This document shows positions 15,049-20,800 of a DNA stretch of 21,206 nucleotides, piece by piece. This stretch comes from a virus. Where the stretch lies: IMG/VR virus record IMGVR_UViG_3300028879_000012, positions 1-21,206 of that record; one strand, 5' to 3'. The number at the start of each line of letters is the position of its first letter. The first letter of the stretch is position 1. A model generated the notes under the pieces. The model was not told the DNA's origin. It saw nothing but the letters and a program-made list of their open reading frames with translations, and did no database searches. A program made the position numbers and the translations under genes.

Positions 15049-15479
15049 ACGTCGGGATCGGGGTCAACGAGCGGTGGTTCGTCACCATCTCCCGTCTCTA
15101 CTCGATCCCGCCACTTAGCCGGCTGGCGATTCTTGAGCCAAAAGATCATGGACGTTGTATCAGGCGGGTAATGCTCGATCGTCTTGGCCCGAATGATCTG
15201 ACCCTGAAACTGAAACACTTTCTCTGACTTGTGGCTGTAGCCCATGGCGCGACGAAACAAGGACTTCTCAACCTGAGCGTCCACTTCTTCCTTGGTGCGT
15301 TTTAGGGCGTCCGAAAACTCAAAGTGCTTTAGCTTCCACAGCGCAACCGTGGACTCTGATACCTGGAAGAAATCAGCAATCTCCCGATCACCAGCACCCA
15401 ACCTAACAAGCTTTATCGCCTTACCGACAAACTCATCCTTGTACTTCGATGGGCGGCCACCCTTATTAGCGTCCGCCAT
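15045..15479 (-). CDS. terS: Terminase small subunit
   Basis: A 144-residue protein directly upstream of TerL. It begins Met-Ala-Asp-Ala-Asn-Lys-Gly-Gly-Arg-Pro-Ser-Lys-Tyr and has a helix-turn-helix at about residues 35-55 (Gly-Asp-Arg-Glu-Ile-Ala-Asp-Phe-Phe-Gln-Val-Ser-Glu-Ser-Thr-Val), as expected for a subunit that recognises the packaging site. The C-terminal half contains Phe-Trp-Leu-Lys-Asn-Arg-Gln-Pro-Ala-Lys-Trp-Arg, a signature of small terminases, and ends in a Pro/Asp tail. It would form a ring that hands the DNA to TerL. Confidence 0.9.
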   Translation of the reverse strand: MADANKGGRPSKYKDEFVGKAIKLVRLGAGDREIADFFQVSESTVALWKLKHFEFSDALKRTKEEVDAQVEKSLFRRAMGYSHKSEKVFQFQGQIIRAKTIEHYPPDTTSMIFWLKNRQPAKWRDRVETGDGDEPPLVDPDPDV

Positions 15480-15490
15480 ACATCAACCGA

Positions 15491-15634
15491 TCAAACGACC
15501 AAATGACGTTCCACAAGGAACGCCAGCGTAGCCAGCAACAGTCCCAGTGAAACGAGGTTGATCCGGCTCGATACGGGAATTGCTCCGAGAAGGAACACGA
15601 CCGCCGAGGCTATCCAGAGAATGAGCGAAAGCAT
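15491..15634 (-). CDS. 47-residue membrane protein at the end of the lysis cluster
   Basis: A short gene whose ATG overlaps the previous stop as TGATG, so it is well supported as a coupled cistron. The product has two hydrophobic segments, about residues 2-18 (Leu-Ile-Leu-Trp-Ile-Ala-Ser) and 26-40 (Leu-Val-Ser-Leu-Gly-Leu-Leu-Leu), joined by a short loop with Ser-Ser-Arg. Both length and topology are compatible with a small holin, pinholin or antiholin. It ends 11 bases before the terminase small subunit start. No family recognised. Confidence 0.65.
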   Translation of the reverse strand: MLSLILWIASAVVFLLGAIPVSSRINLVSLGLLLATLAFLVERHLVV

Positions 15635-15933
15635 CAGACTACGGCCGCAGCAGGAACGGCGGGCGTAACCGCAGCAGCGGCAGCGGCTGGGCTATGTGCA
15701 AACGCTACTGCACCCTCAATCAGCGGAGCAATCAGCTTCTCCAGCTCGGCGACCACGTTGGTGTCGGTTTCGAGCTTGGCGATGTATGCCTGAATCGCGG
15801 CAGTGACCGATGCCAGTTTGGCCGAGCCCACTGAGTCCGCCAGCAAGGTGTCAGCCTGGGAGACAAAAGCCGAGATGACCGGAAGCAGGGAGGGGATGAG
15901 CGCGAGGGCTTTGAGCAGGACAGCAAAGTTCAT
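15634..15933 (-). CDS. Small hydrophobic protein in the lysis cluster
   Basis: The open frame reaches back to a GTG at 16146, but the part before 15947 is overlapped by the Rz1-like gene. The ATG at 15933 has a GGAG ribosome site and lies just after the Rz1 stop, so I take it as the start, giving 99 residues. Residues about 3-24 are hydrophobic (Val-Leu-Leu-Lys-Ala-Leu-Ala-Leu-Ile-Pro), the middle is helical, and the end is an Ala/Pro/Val-rich tail. It may be a membrane-associated or holin-type protein. Function unknown. Confidence 0.65.
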   Translation of the reverse strand: MNFAVLLKALALIPSLLPVISAFVSQADTLLADSVGSAKLASVTAAIQAYIAKLETDTNVVAELEKLIAPLIEGAVAFAHSPAAAAAAVTPAVPAAAVV

Positions 15934-15946
15934 GGTGATCTCCGGT

Positions 15947-16258
15947 TTACTTGATGACACCATCGGCGCGATAGGCGTCGAGGCAAGAGGCGGTAGCGTT
16001 TCGCTTGATGGCGGCGTCTCGGTAGATACCGGCGACGGTGATGGCCCAGGCTGATTGCTCGGCACTGTAGGCACCAAGACTGGCTTGGTCGCTGACTTTG
16101 GGGCCCAGTGGATAAGCTGGTAGAACTTCGAAAGCAGTGCGTTCACCGCACATCACCGTTGGTGGCGTCGATGGCTTTGTTGACGTCGACGGACTGCACG
16201 CTTGCAGGCTGGTCACGATCATCAGCAAGACGATCAAGCGCAGATTGCGTTTCCACAT
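15947..16258 (-). CDS. Outer membrane spanin (Rz1-like lipoprotein)
   Basis: The ATG at 16258 lies inside the Rz-like gene in another frame, with an AGAGGA ribosome site eight bases upstream. The 103-residue product has a lipoprotein signal: Met-Trp-Lys-Arg, a hydrophobic stretch, then the lipobox Leu-Gln-Ala-Cys (Cys at residue 21). The mature part starts with a Ser/Thr/Pro-rich linker. Two further cysteines occur, in Met-Cys-Gly-Glu and Ser-Cys-Leu-Asp. Nesting of a small lipoprotein gene in the inner spanin gene is the classical Rz/Rz1 arrangement; the two proteins bridge the periplasm and fuse the membranes in the last lysis step. At about 80 mature residues it is longer than the lambda protein. 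Confidence 0.85.
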   Translation of the reverse strand: MWKRNLRLIVLLMIVTSLQACSPSTSTKPSTPPTVMCGERTAFEVLPAYPLGPKVSDQASLGAYSAEQSAWAITVAGIYRDAAIKRNATASCLDAYRADGVIK

Positions 16259-16430
16259 GGGCGGCGTCCTCTTGCTTGGTCGCGGTATCGCGGATGGTGT
16301 CGGCTTCGTGCAGTGACTTGTCGCGGGCAGCTTCTTGAGCGGCGGCCGCTTTCTTGGCGCTACGTCCATCTAGCCAGCCGGCAAGCCACCTGATGAGCGC
16401 GGCGGCTATGGCTTCGAGGATTGTCATCAT
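16143..16430 (-). CDS. Inner membrane spanin (Rz-like)
   Basis: The start overlaps the previous stop as ATGA (a second ATG follows at once). The 95-residue product has an N-terminal hydrophobic segment (about residues 3-20, Ile-Leu-Glu-Ala-Ile-Ala-Ala-Ala-Leu-Ile) and then a long charged, Ala-rich helix typical of the periplasmic coiled coil of an inner membrane spanin. The Rz1-like lipoprotein gene begins within it in another frame. The hydrophobic segment is short and contains Glu and Arg, so it is a weak membrane anchor by eye; the nested partner is the stronger evidence. Confidence 0.75.
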   Translation of the reverse strand: MMTILEAIAAALIRWLAGWLDGRSAKKAAAAQEAARDKSLHEADTIRDTATKQEDAAHVETQSALDRLADDRDQPASVQSVDVNKAIDATNGDVR

Positions 16431-16648
16431 CCGAGTGGACGTTTACGTCGGTCGAAATAAACATCAGCGACCAGAGCTCCCCACCGCGAATAAATCCACA
16501 GACGGCGCCCTGACGACGGCGCGTGTACCTGTAGCTTCACTAGACTTGCAGAGAACAGCCTCCACCAAGGCCAGTCTTGTGGACCATGCTTTGGCCGTAG
16601 TTCCGGACGCATGTGAGCAGCGGATCCATCAAAGTGAATTCTCATCAT
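16427..16648 (-). CDS. Small basic hypothetical protein in the lysis cluster
   Basis: A 73-residue protein coupled to both neighbours by ATGA overlaps. It is rich in Arg, Trp and His, with Pro-Gln-Asp-Trp-Pro-Trp-Trp in the middle and a basic end (Asp-Arg-Arg-Lys-Arg). There is no signal peptide or clear membrane helix, although the Trp-rich part could lie at a membrane surface. Not recognised. Confidence 0.55.
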   Translation of the reverse strand: MMRIHFDGSAAHMRPELRPKHGPQDWPWWRLFSASLVKLQVHAPSSGRRLWIYSRWGALVADVYFDRRKRPLG

Positions 16649-16863
16649 TTCTTGTCCGTGTATTTCAGCAGCAAATCGGCGTAACGCTCTTGGCAGTGCT
16701 GCAGCTCGTCTTCGTAGCGATTGCGCGTGGCAATGCCGCGATCAGCTTCGCCGCGCGTCACGTTGGACTGCATATAGCCGTAGCCGGTGCCGCCAAGACC
16801 GGCCAGCATCATTACGACCGCAAGCACATTGGGAACGCCGCGCTTATGCTCGATCTCGTTCAT
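16645..16863 (-). CDS. Small single-pass membrane protein
   Basis: A 72-residue product with one hydrophobic segment (about residues 11-30, Val-Leu-Ala-Val-Val-Met-Met-Leu-Ala-Gly) followed by a charged helix of about 40 residues ending in Lys-Lys. The start overlaps the previous stop as ATGA. This topology resembles an inner membrane spanin, but it has no nested lipoprotein gene, and the later pair at 15947-16430 fits better. It may be a second spanin-like or a holin-regulating protein. Confidence 0.6.
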   Translation of the reverse strand: MNEIEHKRGVPNVLAVVMMLAGLGGTGYGYMQSNVTRGEADRGIATRNRYEDELQHCQERYADLLLKYTDKK

Positions 16864-17186
16864 GGCGTCGGTGTCGCTGGCTGAGCGGCTGGGGTGGATT
16901 CGGTGGTGATCTTGCCGGGTATTACAGTTGTCGAGGTTGTTACCGGTGGCGTGCTGGTAGAAAGCAACTGCGCTTGGTGATCTGAGCTGGCACTACTGCC
17001 GAAGAAATAAGCCACGACAGCACCAGCTAAGCCATTCCATGCCGTCAGGATCATCACCACGACGTTTGCCGTATCAGTCGTACGCGGCAGACCGTTCTGC
17101 ATGATGTAGTAGTCAAGAAAACCGGCACCCATAACCACCATCACCGCCAGAATTGACGATGTGATGCCGCGGTGGGTGCCTTGCAT
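16860..17186 (-). CDS. Putative holin (two membrane segments)
   Basis: The previous stop overlaps either GTG at 17189 or ATG at 17186 (TGATG); I use the ATG. The 108-residue product has two hydrophobic segments, about residues 9-28 (Ile-Leu-Ala-Val-Met-Val-Val-Met) and 41-62 (ending Val-Val-Ala-Tyr-Phe-Phe-Gly-Ser-Ser), then a Thr/Pro/Ser-rich tail. The Ala-Tyr-Phe-Phe-Gly-Ser-Ser ending after a membrane helix is familiar from small phage holin-like proteins. It lies close to the endolysin gene, which has no signal peptide and so needs a holin. Best holin candidate here, but not proven. Confidence 0.65.
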   Translation of the reverse strand: MQGTHRGITSSILAVMVVMGAGFLDYYIMQNGLPRTTDTANVVVMILTAWNGLAGAVVAYFFGSSASSDHQAQLLSTSTPPVTTSTTVIPGKITTESTPAAQPATPTP

Positions 17187-17485
17187 CACTTCGCCCCGGC
17201 GAGCGCGTGGATTTCCTCCATCGCCCAGTTGTAGATCGTGTTATCGAGGATCGTCACGCGCGTAATTCGCTTGCGATTGATCATCTTCACTTCGACCGAT
17301 GTGCTTTGCTGGATAGCCAGCAGGATGAAGCCGATCTTCTGCTTGACTGGATCGGGCTCTTTTAAAACCGTGATCGCGTCACTCGCCAGCCGGCGAACCA
17401 TGTCGAGAAGTTCAACGGTGGGCCGTTTGTCTCGCGAGTCGAGAGCGAAAACGATGCCCTGCATAGAGGTAAGGGCGCTCGTCAT
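17186..17485 (-). CDS. Hypothetical protein between endolysin and holin
   Basis: A 99-residue soluble protein joined to the endolysin gene by an ATGA overlap. It is predicted mostly helical (residues 20-60) with a beta segment Arg-Ile-Thr-Arg-Val-Thr-Ile-Leu near residue 75. It has no membrane segment or signal peptide. Co-location with lysis genes is the only clue to its role. Confidence 0.65.
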   Translation of the reverse strand: MTSALTSMQGIVFALDSRDKRPTVELLDMVRRLASDAITVLKEPDPVKQKIGFILLAIQQSTSVEVKMINRKRITRVTILDNTIYNWAMEEIHALAGAK

Positions 17486-17997
17486 GCCACCGATCCAGTC
17501 ACGTTCGCCAGTGACGTGATAGTTCCGCCTGCGTTGCGATAAACGTCGCGTAGACCGTCGAGCTGCTGCTCATGCTGTCCGTACCCGGCGCCAGGCAGCG
17601 AGGCCCAAAGATGCGCGATAAGCACAATCGCGGCATCGAAGTGACCCGCCAGAATCGACGGCAGCGCTTGGGCTTCCTTGATCTGCTGGATAGCCATCCT
17701 GTCCTGACTCACCGGCCCGAAGTCCGGCAGGTTGAGCATCGACTTGTAGGCCAGCCAGTTGCGGAACAGCTCCTGATACCGACCAGCAGCCGTGGAGTCA
17801 TACCGCGAGTTATACACGTTCGGGTGCGTCGCGTAGCTGGTGAACAGCTTGGGCTTCGTCGGCGTCGAACCCACCAGAACGTCATATCCATCGTCGCTGG
17901 CAATCAGCCCAGCGGCGCTTATCTCACTCCACGCAATGGTGTCGAGCAGCGCGCAGACGTTACGTCCGCCGGCTGCGTCTGGCGTGATGCGTGGCAT
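17482..17997 (-). CDS. Endolysin, lambda R-type lytic transglycosylase (GH104)
   Basis: The 171-residue product aligns by eye along its whole length with phage lambda endolysin R (158 residues): Leu-Leu-Asp-Thr-Ile-Ala-Trp-Ser-Glu (candidate catalytic Glu25, matching lambda Glu19), Gly-Tyr-Asp-Val-Leu-Val-Gly, Thr-Ala-Ala-Gly-Arg-Tyr-Gln, Pro-Val-Ser-Gln-Asp, Gln-Gln-Ile-Lys-Glu, and Ile-Trp-equivalent Leu-Trp-Ala-Ser-Leu-Pro-Gly-Ala-Gly-Tyr-Gly-Gln. It cleaves murein between MurNAc and GlcNAc, leaving 1,6-anhydro ends. No signal peptide or SAR segment is present, so release depends on a holin. It is the first large gene of the late operon. Confidence 0.93.
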   Translation of the reverse strand: MPRITPDAAGGRNVCALLDTIAWSEISAAGLIASDDGYDVLVGSTPTKPKLFTSYATHPNVYNSRYDSTAAGRYQELFRNWLAYKSMLNLPDFGPVSQDRMAIQQIKEAQALPSILAGHFDAAIVLIAHLWASLPGAGYGQHEQQLDGLRDVYRNAGGTITSLANVTGSVA

Positions 17998-18129
17998 AAA
18001 AGGTTTCCAGCCCGGTCAGCGGTCGGCTGATTGGGGTTTGTGCTTTTGGGCGATCAGTGGGCGAGGCGCGCTGGCGTCAGCACGACGTGAGCTATGGCGC
18101 GGTGGCCGGTGCTGGAAAGTGGTTGCGGA

Positions 18130-18216
18130 CTAGCCGCCTTTTGTTTCGCTGTCGATGAAGGCGGTGGTATCAATCCCGTTTCCGGTACCGCTGATGCAAT
18201 CGGTCGTGCCTTTCAT
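18130..18216 (-). CDS. Possible 28-residue leader peptide
   Basis: A short ORF with GGAGAG five bases before the ATG. It encodes a polar peptide starting Met-Lys-Gly-Thr-Thr-Asp-Cys-Ile and ending Lys-Gly-Gly, rich in Gly, Thr and Asp. No homologue recognised. The good ribosome site in otherwise empty sequence is the main support. Confidence 0.4.
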   Translation of the reverse strand: MKGTTDCISGTGNGIDTTAFIDSETKGG

Positions 18217-18320
18217 CGCACTCTCCAATAGGTTTGCTGCTGCCGGGTGCTTCTTTGCGAGCGTGGCTCAGGACTTCGCCGGCGTGGCGACTGTGCGAGC
18301 TAGCAGCAAATTCGGGCAAC

Positions 18321-18347
18321 AAAAAAGCCCGCGGTTAGGCAGGCTTT
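18321..18347 (-). terminator. Intrinsic terminator after the early/middle operon
   Basis: On the minus strand AAAGCCTGC, a 6-base loop, then GCGGGCTTT forms a 9-base stem (one G-U pair) running into six T. It lies about 58 bases after the GIY-YIG-like gene. Confidence 0.85.
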
Positions 18348-18404
18348 CTTACGAAGTGCCTTGTTTCGCTGGCAATTCTACTTGTCGCAAAAAATATCTG
18401 ACTT

Positions 18405-18887
18405 TTATGCGCACTGCAAGGGGTATTTTGCTCTCTTGGGCTTTTTCTTCTCCGAAACCTTTAGTGCGACATACGCATTTAGCTGCTCGGGAGTGATTTT
18501 CTGCCAATCAACACTCTTTCCTGTATGCGTAGCAATGATCGATTTGACCACTCCGTGAAATTCCTGCTTGTCGAAAGCGTTTGTTAGGTCAAACCGGAAC
18601 CACTCGCCCCGCGTCTTCCGGTGTCGAAAGGCCTGATGGATGCGGCGCTCAATGTGGCCGGCCAATTCCTTGCCACCGATCTGCGTGTGTAGAACGGTCT
18701 TCATCTCAAATATCAGGCCCGTCTTCAGGGTTCGTATGCGGTCGTACACCTGTGAACTTATACCAACCTTCACATAAGCAACGCTGTTTCCATCCAGGCA
18801 AAACAGGCAATAGAGCCGCCAATCGTTGAAAGTCATTCGCATACGACCATGCGAATCGTATATGTCCCATCGTTCGCGACGATCCAT
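18405..18887 (-). CDS. GIY-YIG-like protein (T5orf172/MUG113 type)
   Basis: The ATG overlaps the previous stop as TAATG. In this 160-residue protein, residues about 25-100 have the order of elements of the T5orf172/MUG113 branch of the GIY-YIG nuclease superfamily: Leu-Tyr-Cys-Leu-Phe (GIY position), Tyr-Val-Lys-Val-Gly-Ile-Ser (YIG position), Asp-Arg-Ile-Arg-Thr-Leu (the Arg), and His-Ile-Glu-Arg-Arg-Ile-His-Gln-Ala-Phe (the metal-binding Glu) followed by Gly-Glu-Trp-Phe. The C-terminal part is Lys-rich. It may cut or bind DNA; a free-standing homing-type nuclease or a phage DNA-processing enzyme are both possible. It is the last gene before the terminator. Confidence 0.65.
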   Translation of the reverse strand: MDRRERWDIYDSHGRMRMTFNDWRLYCLFCLDGNSVAYVKVGISSQVYDRIRTLKTGLIFEMKTVLHTQIGGKELAGHIERRIHQAFRHRKTRGEWFRFDLTNAFDKQEFHGVVKSIIATHTGKSVDWQKITPEQLNAYVALKVSEKKKPKRAKYPLQCA

Positions 18888-19318
18888 TAAGCGCTCCTCG
18901 CCAGACCAGCCAGCGTCCCCGCTACTCGCTGAAACGCCACGTCGTAGTACGTGAAATATGCCCGCTTACCCATTTTCTTTCCCCAGAGTGTTTCGGCTAG
19001 CTCAAGGCGCTCCACTGATTGACGGCCAAAGCCGCAGTAGTACGCACGGAGAACCGCTGACAGGTGCGGGTGTTCGTGGTGAATGTCATGGACGATCGTC
19101 TCGATCTGCCAATCAAGCTCGGGGACGACCATGGGAGCGAAGCCGGTTGGTCGTTCCGGCATCTCCCCGTGATGCTCGATCAGCACGGCAAGCATGTTCT
19201 TGCTTTTGTAGCCAAGGTCGAAACCGGATCGGTTTATGTTGAACTCGCGACCCCATGAGTCGAGGCGGCGGTCAACGTAGGCATCAAAGGTGTTCGTATT
19301 GGCCTGGGCGCTGGTCAT
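18887..19318 (-). CDS. Putative late-gene regulator (antiterminator Q/RinA-like)
   Basis: I place the start at ATG 19318 (AGGGG ribosome site, ATGA overlap with the previous stop), giving 143 residues. The C-terminal part (about residues 70-140) has Ala-Val-Leu-Arg-Ala-Tyr-Tyr-Cys-Gly-Phe, Arg-Leu-Glu-Leu-Ala-Glu-Thr-Leu-Trp and Tyr-Tyr-Asp-Val-Ala-Phe-Gln-Arg-Val-Ala-Gly. This looks like the sigma-region-4-type helix-turn-helix of phage Q1/RinA regulators. Its place just before the terminator and the late operon is where such regulators are found. The family assignment is by pattern only. Confidence 0.45.
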   Translation of the reverse strand: MTSAQANTNTFDAYVDRRLDSWGREFNINRSGFDLGYKSKNMLAVLIEHHGEMPERPTGFAPMVVPELDWQIETIVHDIHHEHPHLSAVLRAYYCGFGRQSVERLELAETLWGKKMGKRAYFTYYDVAFQRVAGTLAGLARSA

Positions 19319-19506
19319 TTGTTTCCCCTGATTCGTCGTAACTGTTCGGCAAGATGCGGGGTATCTCCCCAAGTCCTACCCCCATCCCTTGGGGTTAATT
19401 TCCTTTTCTGGAGCTGGTGGATCTGACAGGATTTTTCGGGTTCGGACAGCACGTCGGCGCTGAAAACCGAGTGGCGAGGATTGGGGGATCGGCGGGCGCG
19501 GATCAT
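19315..19506 (-). CDS. Small hypothetical protein (start uncertain)
   Basis: With the ATG at 19506, which overlaps the previous stop as ATGA, the product has 63 residues, rich in Arg and Pro. The same frame opens upstream to an ATG at 19578; that longer form (87 residues) would begin with a Cys-Lys-Arg-Cys-Asn-Lys-Tyr-Arg-Arg motif matching the previous gene's C-terminus. The operon habit favours the short form, the motif conservation favours the long. Codon use is less typical than in neighbours, and a GC-rich hairpin lies inside, so the gene itself is not certain. Confidence 0.4.
   Translation of the reverse strand: MIRARRSPNPRHSVFSADVLSEPEKSCQIHQLQKRKLTPRDGGRTWGDTPHLAEQLRRIRGNK
19367..19394 (-). 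promoter_or_regulatory. G/C-rich hairpin upstream of the putative regulator gene
   Basis: CCCCAAG (complement of 19388-19394) and CTTGGGG (complement of 19367-19373) form a perfect 7-base stem with a 14-base G-rich loop. No T run follows. It lies about 50 bases before the regulator start. Confidence 0.35.
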
Positions 19507-19811
19507 GGAAACATTCCGTCGATATTTGTTACAACGCTTGCATTGACCATCCGGCGATACTTGTTGCAGTGCTTGCATCGCGGCCAGTTCCCTTCGTGCA
19601 GTGCTGGCGCCCGTTCTGTGGTGTAGCCGGCCACGTCGCAGAGTGATTCATAGATGTTCATGTCGGATCGGACGTCCATCACTGCGCGGTAATCGGCATC
19701 ACGGTCGACCCAGTAATGCGTTCGCTGACCGCTAAATGGAAACTTCGCCCAGCCGCCCGTGAATCCTTCGATCGGTCCGCCTGAGATGATCGCCACGGCT
19801 TGTTGATTCAT
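19503..19811 (-). CDS. Small protein with C-terminal Cys-x-x-Cys motif
   Basis: A 102-residue protein whose ends overlap both neighbours as ATGA. Residues about 14-50 contain Gly-Gly-Trp-Ala-Lys-Phe-Pro-Phe and Arg-Thr-His-Tyr-Trp-Val-Asp-Arg-Asp. Near the end, Pro-Arg-Cys-Lys-His-Cys-Asn-Lys-Tyr-Arg-Arg could be half of a zinc-binding site. After it the sequence (Val-Asn-Ala-Ser-Val-Val-Thr-Asn-Ile-Asp) is an out-of-frame reading of a second DNA copy of the same motif. Function unknown. Confidence 0.6.
   Translation of the reverse strand: MNQQAVAIISGGPIEGFTGGWAKFPFSGQRTHYWVDRDADYRAVMDVRSDMNIYESLCDVAGYTTERAPALHEGNWPRCKHCNKYRRMVNASVVTNIDGMFP
19517..19580. repeat. Imperfect direct repeat, two 30-base copies
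   Basis: Copy one is 19517-19546 and copy two 19551-19580, start-to-start distance 34 bases, so not in phase. By my alignment 24 of 30 positions match. On the minus strand both can encode Cys-Lys-x-Cys-Asn-Lys-Tyr-Arg-Arg, in different frames. Confidence 0.7.
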
Positions 19812-19966
19812 CCAGCCCTCCTCCGCTTAACTTCCCGCCGAAGCATCGCCAATTGCCTCTGTCGTGCCTTGACCACTGCCAGAGCTTCGGCAAGTGCCAC
19901 CTTTGCCGCCTCAACTACATCAGGCAGCGTCTGCATCGGTATCGACTCGTAGCCGGTGGGTTTCAT
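19808..19966 (-). CDS. 52-residue helical protein
   Basis: A short gene filling the gap between two others, coupled to both by ATGA overlaps. The product starts Met-Lys-Pro-Thr-Gly-Tyr and is then one long Ala/Val/Leu/Arg helix, ending very basic (Arg-Glu-Val-Lys-Arg-Arg-Arg-Ala-Gly). It could bind nucleic acid or form a coiled coil. Not recognised. Confidence 0.6.
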   Translation of the reverse strand: MKPTGYESIPMQTLPDVVEAAKVALAEALAVVKARQRQLAMLRREVKRRRAG

Positions 19967-20301
19967 GGCTTGGCCTCAATCTCAATCCGCACCCCAAACT
20001 TTCCACGAGCGCATTTCTCTTGCGCGTAGTTCCATGTGAAACCGGGATCGTTGTCGGCGAGTCCGTAGGCGTCGGCGATTCCGTCTCTGAGGCTCTTGAA
20101 GGCCCCAACACAATTATCGGAATCGAGCACACCCGCCGATATCCGCGTCATCGTCACAACGCAAGGGAACGGCCTTTCTGCGCATTTGACGGACAGGTAA
20201 GCCGCAGTTCGCTCAGCCTTGACTCGGCGAGCTCGGCCCCGAAAGTGTTCCCGAGCATTCAAACCGGCCACGGTCTTGATGGGGAGTTCGATGCGGGTCA
20301 T
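19963..20301 (-). CDS. RusA-like Holliday junction resolvase
   Basis: I use the ATG at 20301 (ATGA overlap); the frame opens further upstream to 20394 but would run into the previous gene. The 112-residue product has the size of RusA and its acidic signature: Asp60-Ser-Asp62-Asn63, Lys69, Asp73 and an Asp83-Asn-Asp85 pair, then Gln-Glu-Lys96 near the end. RusA resolves branched DNA during recombination or before packaging using such Asp residues and Mg2+. Basic Arg/Lys residues cluster at 17-30. Phages often carry rusA in the same region as ninI-like phosphatase genes, as here. Confidence 0.65.
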   Translation of the reverse strand: MTRIELPIKTVAGLNAREHFRGRARRVKAERTAAYLSVKCAERPFPCVVTMTRISAGVLDSDNCVGAFKSLRDGIADAYGLADNDPGFTWNYAQEKCARGKFGVRIEIEAKP

Positions 20302-20534
20302 GGGGTGAACCACGCAGGACAAGCGAATCGGCTGGTAAACAGATAACCCTCCACATTCTCCGAATCGAGTTCTGAGGCCTCGGGCCAGTTGCAAAGGATT
20401 TCCGCCTCGTCATCGGCATAAGCCACGACAATTGAATGATCTTCACCAAACCCGCTGCACCAATAGGGATGCTTGATCGGCCAGTTGACGGGCCGATAAT
20501 CGCCAGCGCTAGTTTTGAACCTGCAGCGGATCAT
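20298..20534 (-). CDS. Small hypothetical protein
   Basis: The ATG at 20534 overlaps the previous stop as ATGA; an ATG at 20549 in the same frame is less likely. The 78-residue product has several Trp and Cys residues (Pro-Tyr-Trp-Cys-Ser-Gly-Phe-Gly, Leu-Cys-Asn-Trp-Pro-Glu-Ala) and Val-Val-Ala-Tyr-Ala-Asp-Asp-Glu-Ala-Glu. It resembles small phage accessory proteins of unknown role. No specific family recognised. Confidence 0.65.
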   Translation of the reverse strand: MIRCRFKTSAGDYRPVNWPIKHPYWCSGFGEDHSIVVAYADDEAEILCNWPEASELDSENVEGYLFTSRFACPAWFTP

Positions 20535-20800
20535 GCCTCCACCTCGCAATCCGTCTGCCGGGTCAGGCTGGCTGGCTCGGCGGGTGGGTTGATGGGCTGA
20601 AGTTGCCAGTCATCAATGCATAGAAGATCCTCATCCTCTGGGAAGTCGACTCCGTAGTCATACATCCACCCATCTGGGTGATCCTCTACGATCGCTATTT
20701 CCGCTATGGTCCCGATACAGCCATTAGTGACCGGCAAATCGTCCAGCGTAGCCACAACCAGGCGCACCAAATCCCCAACCTTAAACCGAAGCCCGCTCAC
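20531..20800 (-). CDS. Small SH3/KOW-like protein
   Basis: An 89-residue acidic protein whose start overlaps the phosphatase stop as ATGA. It begins Phe-Lys-Val-Gly-Asp-Leu-Val-Arg-Leu, then Gly-Cys-Ile-Gly-Thr-Ile-Ala-Glu-Ile, and later Tyr-Asp-Tyr-Gly-Val-Asp-Phe, the strand pattern of a small SH3-like barrel. Such proteins can bind nucleic acid or protein partners; no function is evident. Confidence 0.65.
   Translation of the reverse strand: MSGLRFKVGDLVRLVVATLDDLPVTNGCIGTIAEIAIVEDHPDGWMYDYGVDFPEDEDLLCIDDWQLQPINPPAEPASLTRQTDCEVEA

Larger units (their letters stand above)
17998..18404 (-). other. Leader region between early/middle and late operons
   Basis: About 400 bases without a large gene. 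It holds the terminator at 18321-18347 and a possible 28-codon ORF at 18130-18216. The rest is GC-rich with no clear -35/-10 pair on the minus strand. Because it lies just after a terminator and ahead of all late genes, it is the likely place of the late promoter or of an antitermination target. Confidence 0.5.

Noticed and set aside
15947-16146. N-terminal extension (from GTG 16146) of the small hydrophobic protein
   Set aside because: This segment is covered by the Rz1-like gene, and a better start with ribosome site exists at 15933.
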